Shown here piece by piece: positions 8,247-17,769 of a stretch of 55,631 bases of DNA (position 1 is its first letter; each line of letters begins with the position of its first letter). The translations under genes were made by a program, and so were the position numbers. The stretch spans positions 1 through 55,631 of the forward strand of contig CAZIQY010000010.1 in the NCBI GenBank assembly GCA_964541605.1, read 5' to 3'. The notes beneath the pieces were generated by a model. It was not told the origin of the DNA. It was given only the letters and a program-made list of their open reading frames with translations, and did not search any database. Origin of the DNA: CAZIQY01 sp964541605 (lineage in GTDB: Bacteria; Desulfobacterota; Syntrophia; Syntrophales; UBA2185).

Positions 8247-9965
8247 TTATTCGCCGCTATACTTTCCGGCTTTTTTCAGACGGGCAATTTCTTCCTGCTC
8301 AAGTTCTTTATAAGCAACTTTACCGATAAGGGTTATGGGTAAATTGGGCCTGAATTCGATTTCTCTGGGACAGCTCCACTTGATCAGATGTTTCCTACAG
8401 TGCTCGATCAATTCTTCTTCCATCTCGGGGCAGGCCTTTGACGGGTCTTTCAGCACAACAAAACCCTTCACGCGCTGTACCTGGGATTCATCAGGAACCC
8501 CGATAATGCATGCCTTGTCTATATCGGGATGCTGATACAGAACATCTTCCACGTGGGAGGGATATACGTTCATGCCGGAGGATTTGATCATTCGTTTCAG
8601 GCGGAGTTTAAAGTAAAAAAATCCATCTTTGTCCATGAATCCGATATCACCGGTATGAAGCCAGATCTTTCCATCGGGATGACGTTTCAATACACCGGCC
8701 GTTTCCTCAGGGTGACCCAGGTAGCCAAGCATGACGGCGGGGCCGTGTAGACATATTTCTCCCTCTTCCCCGATAGGGGCTTCTTCCGTGGATTCGACCC
8801 TGACGATCCTGGCAAGCATGTCCGGAAATGGAATTCCGATGCTCCCTTCCCGGTATTCGGTAAGCGGTGTGGCCATAATCGCTGTGACCGCTTCCGTTAA
8901 TCCGTAACCCTCGAGTAACTGAACGTTTCCCCCCTGTTTTTTGACGACAGCCTCAAATCTTTCCTTTACAACCCTTGGCAGGGAATCGGCGCCGCAGAAG
9001 GTCGCCCTAAGGCAGCTCAGATCTGTTTTCTGGAATAAAGGATTACGGCTGAGGGCGTCAAATAGGGTGGGGACCCCCACAACGACATTGGGCCGTTTGC
9101 TCTTGATCAGTTTTGCCACGATCTCCGGCGTAAACTGGGGAACGAGGATGCTCTTTGAACCCCCCATAAAAACGGCGTTGATACAGACCCCCAGTCCAAA
9201 GCCGTGAAAAATGGGCAGGATGGCCAGCATGGAATCATCTTTAGACAGTTTGCCCCAGGCTGAAACCTGCATCCCTTCGCTGATGAAATTCATGTTGGAC
9301 AGCATGATGCCCTTGGGGACACCCGTGGTACCGCCGCTGTACAGAATGACAGCCATCTCGTCCGTCGACATGTCAGCCATGGGCGCCGGAGGATAGGCTT
9401 TTTTCATCAGATCGCCCCACCATCTGACTGTGGGATCAGGCGGCACTTTCGGAATCTTTCGGCCTTTCGTCAGGTTGAAGCCGATCTTTTTTACAAGGCC
9501 GAGATAATCCGGAATCCTGGCCAGAATCAGCACCCGAAGGTCAGTCTTCTTTTTAACCTCGCTGAATTTGTTATAAAAAGCATCAAGGGTCAGGGCGAAT
9601 GTGCTTTTACTGCTGTTCAGATAGAAGTAAATCTCTTCAGGTGTGGATAGAGGATGAATCATGCTTGCCGCGGCGCCAAGCTTGTTTGCCGCGTAAAAGC
9701 AGATGATTCCCTGGGGCGTTGTCGGCATGGATATGGTGATCCTGTCTCCCTTTCTTAAACCAAGGCTTGCCAGGGCGTTTGCACAATGATCGATCTCTTT
9801 GCCGAATTCGCGGTATGTTGATGTATATCCGAGGAAATCATACGCGATGGCATCCGGGTAACGATTGACGGTCATCATCACGGCTTCATACAGAGTTACC
9901 CGCGGATAAACGAGGCTTTCCGGAACGTGACCGTAAAATTCCAACCAGGGTTTTTTATTGTTCAT
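8247..9965 (-). CDS. Acyl-CoA synthetase (AMP-forming)
   Basis: The 572-aa class I adenylate-forming enzyme activates a carboxylic acid to its CoA thioester with ATP. Visible motifs are the phosphate loop YSGGTTGVPKG (residues 209-219), YGLTEA, the TGD motif in LHTGDIGFMDKDG, the hinge/ribose region RLKRMIKSSGMNVYPSHVE, and a C-terminal lysine in LIGKVAYKEL (catalytic Lys of the adenylation conformation). Its start follows AAGGAGGG by about 9 nt. As first gene of the minus operon it should supply the substrate of the two dehydratase-like subunits. The fatty or aromatic acid used cannot be read from sequence. Confidence 0.9.
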   Translation of the reverse strand: MNNKKPWLEFYGHVPESLVYPRVTLYEAVMMTVNRYPDAIAYDFLGYTSTYREFGKEIDHCANALASLGLRKGDRITISMPTTPQGIICFYAANKLGAAASMIHPLSTPEEIYFYLNSSKSTFALTLDAFYNKFSEVKKKTDLRVLILARIPDYLGLVKKIGFNLTKGRKIPKVPPDPTVRWWGDLMKKAYPPAPMADMSTDEMAVILYSGGTTGVPKGIMLSNMNFISEGMQVSAWGKLSKDDSMLAILPIFHGFGLGVCINAVFMGGSKSILVPQFTPEIVAKLIKSKRPNVVVGVPTLFDALSRNPLFQKTDLSCLRATFCGADSLPRVVKERFEAVVKKQGGNVQLLEGYGLTEAVTAIMATPLTEYREGSIGIPFPDMLARIVRVESTEEAPIGEEGEICLHGPAVMLGYLGHPEETAGVLKRHPDGKIWLHTGDIGFMDKDGFFYFKLRLKRMIKSSGMNVYPSHVEDVLYQHPDIDKACIIGVPDESQVQRVKGFVVLKDPSKACPEMEEELIEHCRKHLIKWSCPREIEFRPNLPITLIGKVAYKELEQEEIARLKKAGKYSGE

Positions 9966-10004
9966 CCTGGCAAACCCTCCTTGTTCATGTTAAAATCTTT
10001 TTTA

Positions 10005-10048
10005 AGAAAATGATTGTAAATAAGGATGGAAATTTACTATCATTTTCT
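10005..10048. promoter_or_regulatory. 44-bp near-perfect palindrome in a divergent promoter region
   Basis: The left arm (10005-10021, AGAAAATGATTGTAAAT) and right arm (10032-10048, ATTTACTATCATTTTCT) are inverted repeats matching at 16 of 17 positions around a 10-bp centre. The element sits between the acyl-CoA synthetase start (minus) and the MBL-fold gene (plus). It is AT-rich and symmetric, as expected for a regulator operator controlling both directions. The regulator is not encoded next to it. Confidence 0.6.
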
Positions 10049-10111
10049 GGTTAAATGATCAACAAGATTGTTCATCGGGTGCTATTCCATATGGAGCAGG
10101 AGGTATTGTCT

Positions 10112-10813
10112 TTGTTGAATGTCAAACAGTTTCGTTATGGTGCTGACAATCTGGGTTATCTGGTTTATGGTCTGAAAAAAGCAATGGTCATCGATGGAGG
10201 CGCTTATAAGGAGATGCTCGGTTTCATTGAGCAAAAGGAGTTAAATCTGCAATTTCTCACAAACACGCACGATCATTATGACCATACGTCAGGCAACAGC
10301 CATTTTCTCAATCTTCCCGGCGCTCGTATGTTAAGTTACGAAAGTCTCATCAGGGAAAAAGAAATAGCGATAGAGGGAAAGAAGATCAAAATCTTCAATA
10401 CACCCGGCCATACAGAAGATTCTGTGTGCTTCTATGTTGACAATATATTGATTTCCGGTGACACCCTTTTCAATGGGACCATTGGAAATTGCTTTACAGG
10501 CGATCTTGCAGGTTTCTTCCAAACCGTCAGAAATCTTATGACGCTCCCTGCCGAGACCATTGTTTATGCAGGTCATGATTACGTGAAGGATGCGATGTTG
10601 TTTGCAAGGAATCTTGAGCCTGATAACGTGAATATTGATATTTATTTGAGAAAATACAGTCCCGATCACCTTTTTTCAACCCTGGCGGAGGAATTCCGGG
10701 TCAATCCCTATATGCGTTTTAACGATGATGGGATTGTCGCCCTTCTTCGAAAGCGAGGTCTGCCCCGGAAAACCGAATGGGAGCGCTGGCAGTCCTTGAT
10801 GTCGATTGAATGA
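10112..10813 (+). CDS. MBL-fold metallo-hydrolase (glyoxalase II-like)
   Basis: The metallo-beta-lactamase fold carries the zinc motif THDHYDH, the later metal-ligand strands FNTPGHTEDS and ISGDTLF, and YAGHDY. Glyoxalase II-like features include NPYMRFND near the C-terminus. The likely activity is thioester or ester hydrolysis; a CoA-thioesterase role would fit the neighbouring acyl-CoA genes but is an inference. Start choice: the ORF is open from ATG 10055, but that codon has no clear ribosome site. A perfect AGGAGG at 10098-10103 lies 8 nt before TTG 10112, giving 233 aa starting LNVKQFRYG, where the fold begins. Confidence 0.8.
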   Translation: MLNVKQFRYGADNLGYLVYGLKKAMVIDGGAYKEMLGFIEQKELNLQFLTNTHDHYDHTSGNSHFLNLPGARMLSYESLIREKEIAIEGKKIKIFNTPGHTEDSVCFYVDNILISGDTLFNGTIGNCFTGDLAGFFQTVRNLMTLPAETIVYAGHDYVKDAMLFARNLEPDNVNIDIYLRKYSPDHLFSTLAEEFRVNPYMRFNDDGIVALLRKRGLPRKTEWERWQSLMSIE

Positions 10814-10832
10814 ATTTCCGTGTAAAGTGCGT

Positions 10833-11744
10833 CTAACGGACGATAAGACAATATGATTTTAACTTCATGACCGGGTTGTATGAATTTTTCGATTGTGCAA
10901 GATTTGGCATGTTCATGTCGCTTTCCTTGTTGATATATTTGTACCGGTTGAAAAGGCGTCTGGCACATTCATTATCCAGAAACTGATAGAGACCCTTGAT
11001 GTTGGAGAAAGCCTTCTCGAAATTAAGAACGCCCATATCGTCTGTCAGATATGAACAGATACCGAATGCACTCACCTCACCATCGACACGAATGAGGATA
11101 CCCTGGGCTTCCAGCTGATCAAGGTTTTGAAGTGCATTGATGGTTGCCATCTTTTCACAGGCCAGACTTTCATCCTGATCGAGATCGCAGTTACGCTGAT
11201 CGCACCATTTCTGAAGAAACAACATGCAAGCGCCGACACTATCAGAGCTGATCCACTCAATGTTAACCCTTCCAGGAGCACTGTATTGCTTATTAAACTG
11301 GTGAATTTGATTTCTCTGTCTGGAATACCTGTTTCCCTTCAGTTGGACAAGATCTTCCGTGAGGTAGATATAATCCTCGAATTCAGGCTGTTCGAGGATG
11401 GTGAAATAGCGTTCCACGTGATATCGCTCATACGTGGCGATAAACGTTTCCGGAACAAAACAATACCTTGCTACGCCGGTTTTATTCGCAAGACTGTGTA
11501 GATATTCGGGTGTAATGATCTTCTTAAGAGAAAGGGGGAGGATCAGGTGGCGCTCTTCCGGTCGGCTCTCCAGTTCGTTTAAGATAATCAATGTGTCGTC
11601 TTCAACGGCGAAATAAGCCTTTGAATTGGGATTGCTCCATACAATGATGGAAAAAAGAGAGTAGGTGCTAAGTTGATATGACTGTTTTTGAAAAAATATC
11701 TTCAGCGTGTAATAATCATCAATCGTTATGGGGATGAATTGCAT
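10833..11744 (-). CDS. DUF2156-family protein (LPG-synthase C-terminal-like acyltransferase fold)
   Basis: This is a 303-aa soluble protein with the duplicated GNAT-like fold of the DUF2156 family, related to the aminoacyl-transfer domain of MprF. Recognisable stretches are RYSRQRNQIHQFNK (residues about 138-151), DGEVSAFGICSYL and a C-terminal YINKESDMNMPNLAQSK. MprF transfers lysine or alanine from tRNA to phosphatidylglycerol; stand-alone members like this have no membrane domain and no established substrate. The gene is convergent with the MBL gene (20 bp apart) and divergent from tRNA-Leu. AAAGGA precedes the ATG. Confidence 0.75.
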   Translation of the reverse strand: MQFIPITIDDYYTLKIFFQKQSYQLSTYSLFSIIVWSNPNSKAYFAVEDDTLIILNELESRPEERHLILPLSLKKIITPEYLHSLANKTGVARYCFVPETFIATYERYHVERYFTILEQPEFEDYIYLTEDLVQLKGNRYSRQRNQIHQFNKQYSAPGRVNIEWISSDSVGACMLFLQKWCDQRNCDLDQDESLACEKMATINALQNLDQLEAQGILIRVDGEVSAFGICSYLTDDMGVLNFEKAFSNIKGLYQFLDNECARRLFNRYKYINKESDMNMPNLAQSKNSYNPVMKLKSYCLIVR

Positions 11745-11883
11745 ATTGAATTTCCTTTAAACGCCTGATCGCTTTCCTCGGACATTGACTGGATATCACG
11801 TTTCATGAGAAAAAGATTCGTAAATTAGTGGTATAGAGCGTTTAAAATCATAACCGGCTTGTTGTGTCAAGTTAAGACTGATG

Positions 11884-11912
11884 TTGACAATTCCATACGT
11901 AATGAATATATA
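11884..11912 (+). promoter_or_regulatory. Promoter for tRNA-Leu and probably tig
   Basis: TTGACA (11884-11889) and TATATA (11907-11912) are spaced by 17 bp. The start site would fall about 12 nt before the tRNA-Leu gene. No terminator separates the tRNA from tig (45 nt gap), so the same transcript may continue into the tig-clpP-clpX-lon block. Confidence 0.7.
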
Positions 11913-11931
11913 GGGATCATGCTTGCGTCTC

Positions 11932-12016
11932 GCGAGAGTGGCGGAATTGGCAGACGCACTGGACTTAGGATCCAGCGGGTAACCCCATAGGAGTTCAAGT
12001 CTCCTCTCTCGCACCA
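11932..12016 (+). tRNA. tRNA-Leu (anticodon UAG)
   Basis: The 85-nt gene has the acceptor stem GCGAGAG/CTCTCGC, encoded CCA, D-arm GCGGAATTGGCAGACGC, anticodon stem CTGGA/TCCAG around loop CTTAGGA (UAG, reading CUA), a long variable arm typical of class II tRNAs, and T-loop TTCAAGT. All arms pair as expected. Confidence 0.96.
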
Positions 12017-12060
12017 GATTTCTAGGTACATTCAAATTTGACAGTAAGGAGTAGTGTGTT

Positions 12061-13389
12061 GTGGGTGAAACGACGGTAGCCGTGAAAGTTGAAGATATAA
12101 GTCCTGTTAAGAAAAAACTGTTGTTCGACATTTCGTGGGTAGATGTTAAAAATGAACTCGATGCATGCTACCGTGATATGAACAGGAAAGCAAAGATTAA
12201 AGGATTCAGACCAGGCAAGGTGCCCAGGAAAATCCTTGAATCCATGTATAAGGATCATGTCGAAGGGGAAGTGATAACCAATCTGGTTAATAAGCATTAC
12301 TGGGATGCTGTTAAGGAAAAGGGGATTACCGTAGTAGCACAACCGGACATTGATCAAAATGGCATCGAGGAAGAAAAGAATTTTGTCTTTGCGGCAACCG
12401 TTGAAGTGGAACCTTTCATCGAACCGAAAAATTATATCGGGCTGGAACTCGAGAAGCATGAAAAAAACGTGACGGAAAGTGACATCGAGGAAAGACTCCA
12501 GCAAATTCGTCATATGTTCGGTACGATGGAGGAAGTCGGCGATGACAGAGAAGTTAAAGAAGGAGATTTTACCGTCATTGACTTCACAGGGACACTTGAC
12601 GGAGAAGCTCTTAAAGAAATGACAGCCGAAAATTATCTCCTTGAAATTGGCTCAGGATCATTTGTGCCGGGATTCGAGGATCAGGTAATCGGCATGAGAA
12701 AGGACCAGTCAAAACAGATACAGGTCAAATTTCCCGACGAATATGGAATTCAGCGTATAGCCGGAAAGGACATTATTTTTTCAGTTACCTTAAAGAGTAT
12801 AAAAGAAAAAATATTACCGGAGATAGATGAAAACTTTATCCGGAACTTTGAGAAATTTGAAACCCTTGAGGATCTCAGAACCGATATCCGTGAAACCCTT
12901 GAAGAAGAAAACAAGGCCCGATCAAACACAGACATGAAGGATCTGATCGTAACAAAATTACTTGAAAGCAATGAATTTGAAGCACCGCCTTCATTCATTG
13001 AAAGACAGATATATTATATGATAGCGGATACCAGAAGAAGAATGGCATCACGTGGCCTGAGTCGAAAAGAAATTGACGAGTTGAGCGCTAAATACAGGGA
13101 AATGTATCGGGATGAGGCAACAAAGGTCGTAAAATCCGTCCTCCTGATGAAGAACATTGCTGCCAAAGAGTCCATATCGGTTGATGCTGGAGAGATCGAC
13201 GAAAGGGTCATGGAGATGGCGCAGCGACGGGGGCAGGATTTCGATTCATTTAAGAAATCACTGGCAGACGCCGACATGATAGAGAATATAAATGAAGAAA
13301 TCCTGACAAGGAAAGTCTTTGATTTCATCGAAGGAAGGGCGACCATACATTCGGTAAAAAAAGAAGAAATCCAAGAAGGAGGTAAGTAA
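12061..13389 (+). CDS. tig: Trigger factor
   Basis: The 442-aa ribosome-associated chaperone and peptidyl-prolyl isomerase binds nascent chains at L23. The N-terminal domain carries the ribosome-binding signature GFRPGKVPRKIL. The FKBP-type PPIase domain starts near residue 155 (GDFTVIDFTGTLDG). The helical C-terminal arm follows. GTG 12061 is used, with AAGGAG at 12046-12051. It is the first gene of the classic tig-clpP-clpX-lon block, so folding and degradation of new proteins are co-expressed. Confidence 0.97.
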   Translation: MGETTVAVKVEDISPVKKKLLFDISWVDVKNELDACYRDMNRKAKIKGFRPGKVPRKILESMYKDHVEGEVITNLVNKHYWDAVKEKGITVVAQPDIDQNGIEEEKNFVFAATVEVEPFIEPKNYIGLELEKHEKNVTESDIEERLQQIRHMFGTMEEVGDDREVKEGDFTVIDFTGTLDGEALKEMTAENYLLEIGSGSFVPGFEDQVIGMRKDQSKQIQVKFPDEYGIQRIAGKDIIFSVTLKSIKEKILPEIDENFIRNFEKFETLEDLRTDIRETLEEENKARSNTDMKDLIVTKLLESNEFEAPPSFIERQIYYMIADTRRRMASRGLSRKEIDELSAKYREMYRDEATKVVKSVLLMKNIAAKESISVDAGEIDERVMEMAQRRGQDFDSFKKSLADADMIENINEEILTRKVFDFIEGRATIHSVKKEEIQEGGK

Positions 13390-13974
13390 ATGCCCCTGAT
13401 TCCTATGGTGGTTGAGCAGGATGGCAGAGGAGAAAGGGCTTTTGACATCTATTCGAGGCTTCTGAAAGACAGGATTGTCTTTCTCGGAACGGTTATAGAT
13501 GACGATGTGTCGAATTTAATCATTGCGCAGATGCTCTATCTCGAATCGGAAGATCCGGACAAGGAAATATACTTCTATCTGAATTCCCCGGGAGGCAGCG
13601 TGAGCGCAGGTTTGGCAATTTATGATACCATGCAATACATCAAACCGGCTGTCTGTACTGTATGTATGGGGCAGGCAGCGAGTATGGGAGCGCTCCTCCT
13701 TGCAGCAGGGAAAAAGGGTAAGAGAACGGCACTTCCCCATGCGAGAATATTGATTCATCAGCCTCTGGGCGGTTTCCATGGTCAGGCCACGGATATTGAT
13801 ATTCAGGCACGGGAGATTTTGCGCTTGAAAGAAGAATTAAATAACATTCTTGCTGATCTTACAGGGCAAGCTCTTTCAAAGATTCAAGCTGATACGGAGA
13901 GGGATTACTACATGACAGGCCAGCAGGCGAAGGAATATGGCATTATTGACGAAATTATACTTAAGAGGTTGTAA
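13390..13974 (+). CDS. clpP: ATP-dependent Clp protease proteolytic subunit
   Basis: The 194-aa serine peptidase forms the tetradecameric chamber of ClpXP. The catalytic triad is visible as Ser98 (GQAASMGALL), His123 (LIHQPLGG) and Asp172 (ERDYYMTG). The ATG directly abuts the tig stop, and AAGGAGG lies inside the last tig codons, so translation is coupled. Substrate unfolding would be done by ClpX encoded next. Confidence 0.98.
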   Translation: MPLIPMVVEQDGRGERAFDIYSRLLKDRIVFLGTVIDDDVSNLIIAQMLYLESEDPDKEIYFYLNSPGGSVSAGLAIYDTMQYIKPAVCTVCMGQAASMGALLLAAGKKGKRTALPHARILIHQPLGGFHGQATDIDIQAREILRLKEELNNILADLTGQALSKIQADTERDYYMTGQQAKEYGIIDEIILKRL

Positions 13975-13997
13975 GAAAAAAAAGAGGGATTTTTTCT

Positions 13998-15260
13998 ATG
14001 GTCAGAAAAAGTAGAGATCAACAGGGCACCCAGGGATTGCTTTTCTGCTCATTTTGCGGAAAAACGCAAAATGAGGTTAGAAAGCTTGTCGCCGGACCTT
14101 CCGCATATATTTGTGATGAATGTATTGAACTGTGCAGATGTATTGTTGAAGAAGAATGTGAAGCATCGGTAAGTCAAGAATTTCAAAAAGGGATACCTGA
14201 GCCGAAAACTATTAAGAAATTTCTGGATCAGTATGTCATCGGCCAGGACAGACCCAAAAAAGTCCTATCGGTCGCTGTTTACAATCACTATCGACGATTG
14301 TTTTCACGTGCTGAACTTGATGGCGTAGATGTTCAGAAAAGCAACATTCTGCTGATCGGACCGACTGGATCAGGTAAAACCCTTATGGCAAAGACCCTTG
14401 CAAAAATGCTGAATGTGCCGTTTACCATAGCCGATGCAACAACTTTGACCGAGGCGGGATATGTAGGAGAAGATGTGGAAAACATCATCCTGAGTTTGCT
14501 GCAGAATGCAGATTATGACGTGGAAAAGGCGTCAAAGGGGATTGTCTATATAGATGAAATAGATAAAATCGCAAAAAAATCCGGCAACCCGTCTATTACA
14601 AGGGACGTGTCCGGCGAAGGGGTTCAGCAGGCGCTTCTTAAAATCATAGAAGGCACCCTGGCGAATATCCCCCCGAAGGGAGGAAGGAAACATCCGCAAC
14701 AAGAATTTATTCAGGTAGATACGACGAATATTCTTTTTATCTGCGGGGGAGCCTTCCATCATCTTGAAAATATTATTTCCAGAAGAATCGGTGCCACGAT
14801 GATGGGATTCGGAGCAGATATCAAAAGCAAAAAGGAGAAAAAAATCGGTGAGTTGTTGTCTGAAGTTCAACCGGAAGATCTACTGAAATATGGCATGATC
14901 CCCGAGTTTGTTGGACGTTTACCGGTGATTGCTACTCTGAATGAACTCCACCAAGAGGACTTGATCAGGATATTGATCGAACCGAAAGATGCCATTATCA
15001 AACAATATAGGAAAATGTTTGAGCTTGAAAACGTGAAATTGAAATTCACGGACGGGGCTCTCAGGGCCATAGCAAAATTGTCCGAAGAGCGGAAGTCCGG
15101 CGCAAGAGGTCTACGGTCAATACTGGAAAACACCATGCTCGATATTATGTATGACATTCCTTCAAGACGGGATGTACGGGAATGCGTCATTAGTGAAGAT
15201 GTTGTTTTAAATAAAGAAAAGCCTATATTTGTTTTTGAGAAAAAAACAGAAACGGCTTAA
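13998..15260 (+). CDS. clpX: ATP-dependent Clp protease ATP-binding subunit ClpX
   Basis: The 420-aa AAA+ unfoldase has a full N-terminal zinc-binding domain (Cys17, Cys20, Cys39, Cys42), Walker A GPTGSGKT, Walker B VYIDEIDKI, and a sensor/arginine region followed by the C-terminal small domain (SGARGLRSI). It recruits tagged substrates and threads them into ClpP, encoded 23 bp upstream. Length and order match the family with no oddities. Confidence 0.98.
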   Translation: MVRKSRDQQGTQGLLFCSFCGKTQNEVRKLVAGPSAYICDECIELCRCIVEEECEASVSQEFQKGIPEPKTIKKFLDQYVIGQDRPKKVLSVAVYNHYRRLFSRAELDGVDVQKSNILLIGPTGSGKTLMAKTLAKMLNVPFTIADATTLTEAGYVGEDVENIILSLLQNADYDVEKASKGIVYIDEIDKIAKKSGNPSITRDVSGEGVQQALLKIIEGTLANIPPKGGRKHPQQEFIQVDTTNILFICGGAFHHLENIISRRIGATMMGFGADIKSKKEKKIGELLSEVQPEDLLKYGMIPEFVGRLPVIATLNELHQEDLIRILIEPKDAIIKQYRKMFELENVKLKFTDGALRAIAKLSEERKSGARGLRSILENTMLDIMYDIPSRRDVRECVISEDVVLNKEKPIFVFEKKTETA

Positions 15261-15280
15261 TAATCGAAAATTCAACAGGA

Positions 15281-17731
15281 ATGAAAGACATGTTTGATTT
15301 CATAAAGAATAAAGAGAAAGAAGATAACATTATGTCTGTTCCGCTCTTGCCACTGAGGGATGTCGTCGTTTTCCCGCACATGATTGTGCCGCTTTTTGTG
15401 GGCAGGGAAAAATCCATTGCGGCGTTGGAGTCGGCCATGAAATACGAAAAGGGCATATTTATGGCGGCTCAGAAGAGCGCCCAGAAGGATGAACCGTCAG
15501 AAAATGATATCCACAAGATCGGCTCCATCGGAATCATTATCCAGCTTTTAAGACTTCCCGATGGAACAGTCAAGGTCCTGGTTGAAGGCAAAAAAAGGGG
15601 AATCATTAGAGAATTCCTGCCAAATGAGGATTTTTATCTTGTAAACGTTGAAGAAATCCAGGACATAGATGAAGCAAACGAAGTGAGATCAGAGGCTTTA
15701 ATAAGAAATATCAGAGAAGCTTTCGAGAATTACGCGAAGCTCAGCAAGAAGGTTCACATGGAGATGGTCGGTACGATCGCGTCCATTGATGATTCTTCAA
15801 AGTTGGCAGATGTTATTGTGTCGAACATAAATCTTAAGCTGGAGGACAAGCAAAAGGTATTGGAGATGTTCAATGTCAATGACAGGCTCGAAGCAATCTA
15901 TGAACTCATGTTAGGTGAAATAGAGATTCTCGAGGTTGAAGAGAAGATTAAGCGGCGGGTCAAAAAACAGATGGAGAAGACCCAGAAGGATTATTACTTA
16001 AATGAACAAATGAGAGCCATTCAGAAAGAGATGGGGGAGAAGGACGATTTTAAGAATGAGATTTCCGAACTTGAAAAGAAGCTAAAGCAGAAGAAATTGT
16101 CTGAAGAAGCACACAAGAAAGTGAAGCATGAAATCAAGAAACTCCAGATGATGTCTCCCATGTCGGCGGAAGCGACTGTAGTCCGGAATTATATCGACTG
16201 GCTGCTGGATATGCCGTGGGCTGAAAAGACGGAAAACAAATTTACACTCAAAGAGTCGGAGGCAATCCTCGAAGAAGACCATTTCGGCCTCAAGGCAGTC
16301 AAGGAAAGGATTCTCGAGTATCTGGCCGTACAGACCCTGGTAAATAAGAATAAAGGGCCTATCTTATGCTTTGTCGGACCGCCGGGTGTTGGGAAGACAT
16401 CTGTGGCGAAATCTGTTGCACGTGCAACCAACCGGAAGTTCGTGAGGCTTTCTCTGGGTGGTGTCAGGGACGAGGCTGAAATCAGGGGACACAGGAGGAC
16501 GTATATTGGCGCCTTGCCCGGTAAGATTATTCAACTTCTGAAAAAGGCAGGTTCAAATAACCCCGTGTTTTGTCTGGATGAAGTCGATAAATTAAGCTCG
16601 GATTTCAGGGGTGACCCATCGTCTGCCCTGCTTGAGGTTCTTGATCCGGAGCAGAATAATGCCTTTAATGACAATTATCTGGAAGTAGACTACGATCTTT
16701 CGGATGTTATGTTCATCACGACGGCAAATATCCTCCAGCCGATTCCTCCGCCTCTTCAGGACAGAATGGAAGTGATCCGTCTGGCAGGCTATACAGAACC
16801 CGAAAAAATGAACATTGCTAAAAGATTTCTTGTAGCCAAGGAAATGGAGGCGAACGGTCTGAAAAAGGAAAATATTACATTTACAGACGGCGCTTTGCTG
16901 ACGATCATTCGGCAGTATACAAGAGAAGCTGGCGTACGGAATCTTGAAAGGGAGATTGCTTCCATATGTAGAAAAGTGGCAAGGGAAATTGTAGCAAACA
17001 GTAATAATGATATGATGAAGATTACATCCAAGTCGGTGATGAAATATTTGGGTGTACCCAAATTCAGACATGGAGAAACCGAGGGGAAGGACGATATCGG
17101 GCTTTGCGTGGGTCTTGCCTGGACGGAAGTGGGTGGAGAGCTTCTGACCATAGAATCCGCTCTCATGAAAGGGGGCGGAAAAATGGTCCTGACGGGTAAA
17201 CTCGGTGATGTCATGCAGGAATCTGCGCAGGCAGCCCTGACGTATGTTCGTGCCAGAGCGGAGCAATTTGGTTTGCATGAGAATTTTTATAAGGAGATAG
17301 ACGTGCATATCCATGTTCCTGAAGGTGCTATACCGAAAGACGGGCCATCGGCGGGAATTGCCATAGCTACATCCATCGCATCCGCGTTTATGAAGAGAAG
17401 GGTCCGTGGTGATCTGGCCATGACCGGTGAAATTACCTTGAGAGGCAGGGTGTTGCCTATCGGGGGATTAAAAGAGAAATTATTGGCGGCACACCGCGGT
17501 AATCTGAGGACAGTCGTTATTCCAAAGGATAATGAAAAGGACCTGGCCGACGTTCCGGCGAATGTCTTGAAAGCTCTTGATATTGTTTTTGTTGAAAATA
17601 TGGATGAAGTTTTAAAGGCGGCCCTTATTCCACAGGATGAAGTCGGGGCCGAGGAATCCAACAACCCGGAAACACTTATTGGCATGCATTCGTCCCCGGC
17701 GATGAATGCTCCAAAACTTCCGATGCATTGA
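15281..17731 (+). CDS. lon: Lon protease
   Basis: The 816-aa ATP-dependent serine protease has the N-terminal substrate domain (PLLPLRDVVVFPHM), a coiled-coil region around residues 230-290, Walker A GPPGVGKT, and a C-terminal Ser/Lys-dyad domain with catalytic Ser in PKDGPSAGIA. It degrades misfolded and regulatory proteins in the cytoplasm. It follows clpX by 20 bp as last gene of the quality-control block. The first ten residues have two nearby alternative starts. Confidence 0.97.
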   Translation: MKDMFDFIKNKEKEDNIMSVPLLPLRDVVVFPHMIVPLFVGREKSIAALESAMKYEKGIFMAAQKSAQKDEPSENDIHKIGSIGIIIQLLRLPDGTVKVLVEGKKRGIIREFLPNEDFYLVNVEEIQDIDEANEVRSEALIRNIREAFENYAKLSKKVHMEMVGTIASIDDSSKLADVIVSNINLKLEDKQKVLEMFNVNDRLEAIYELMLGEIEILEVEEKIKRRVKKQMEKTQKDYYLNEQMRAIQKEMGEKDDFKNEISELEKKLKQKKLSEEAHKKVKHEIKKLQMMSPMSAEATVVRNYIDWLLDMPWAEKTENKFTLKESEAILEEDHFGLKAVKERILEYLAVQTLVNKNKGPILCFVGPPGVGKTSVAKSVARATNRKFVRLSLGGVRDEAEIRGHRRTYIGALPGKIIQLLKKAGSNNPVFCLDEVDKLSSDFRGDPSSALLEVLDPEQNNAFNDNYLEVDYDLSDVMFITTANILQPIPPPLQDRMEVIRLAGYTEPEKMNIAKRFLVAKEMEANGLKKENITFTDGALLTIIRQYTREAGVRNLEREIASICRKVAREIVANSNNDMMKITSKSVMKYLGVPKFRHGETEGKDDIGLCVGLAWTEVGGELLTIESALMKGGGKMVLTGKLGDVMQESAQAALTYVRARAEQFGLHENFYKEIDVHIHVPEGAIPKDGPSAGIAIATSIASAFMKRRVRGDLAMTGEITLRGRVLPIGGLKEKLLAAHRGNLRTVVIPKDNEKDLADVPANVLKALDIVFVENMDEVLKAALIPQDEVGAEESNNPETLIGMHSSPAMNAPKLPMH

Positions 17732-17769
17732 AGTTGCCGAAAGCGGATTCTACGTGTGTCATTTATTGC

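Noticed and set aside
11796..12131. Minus-strand 111-aa ORF
   Set aside because: It overlaps the tRNA-Leu gene and the start of tig on the opposite strand and has no family-like sequence.
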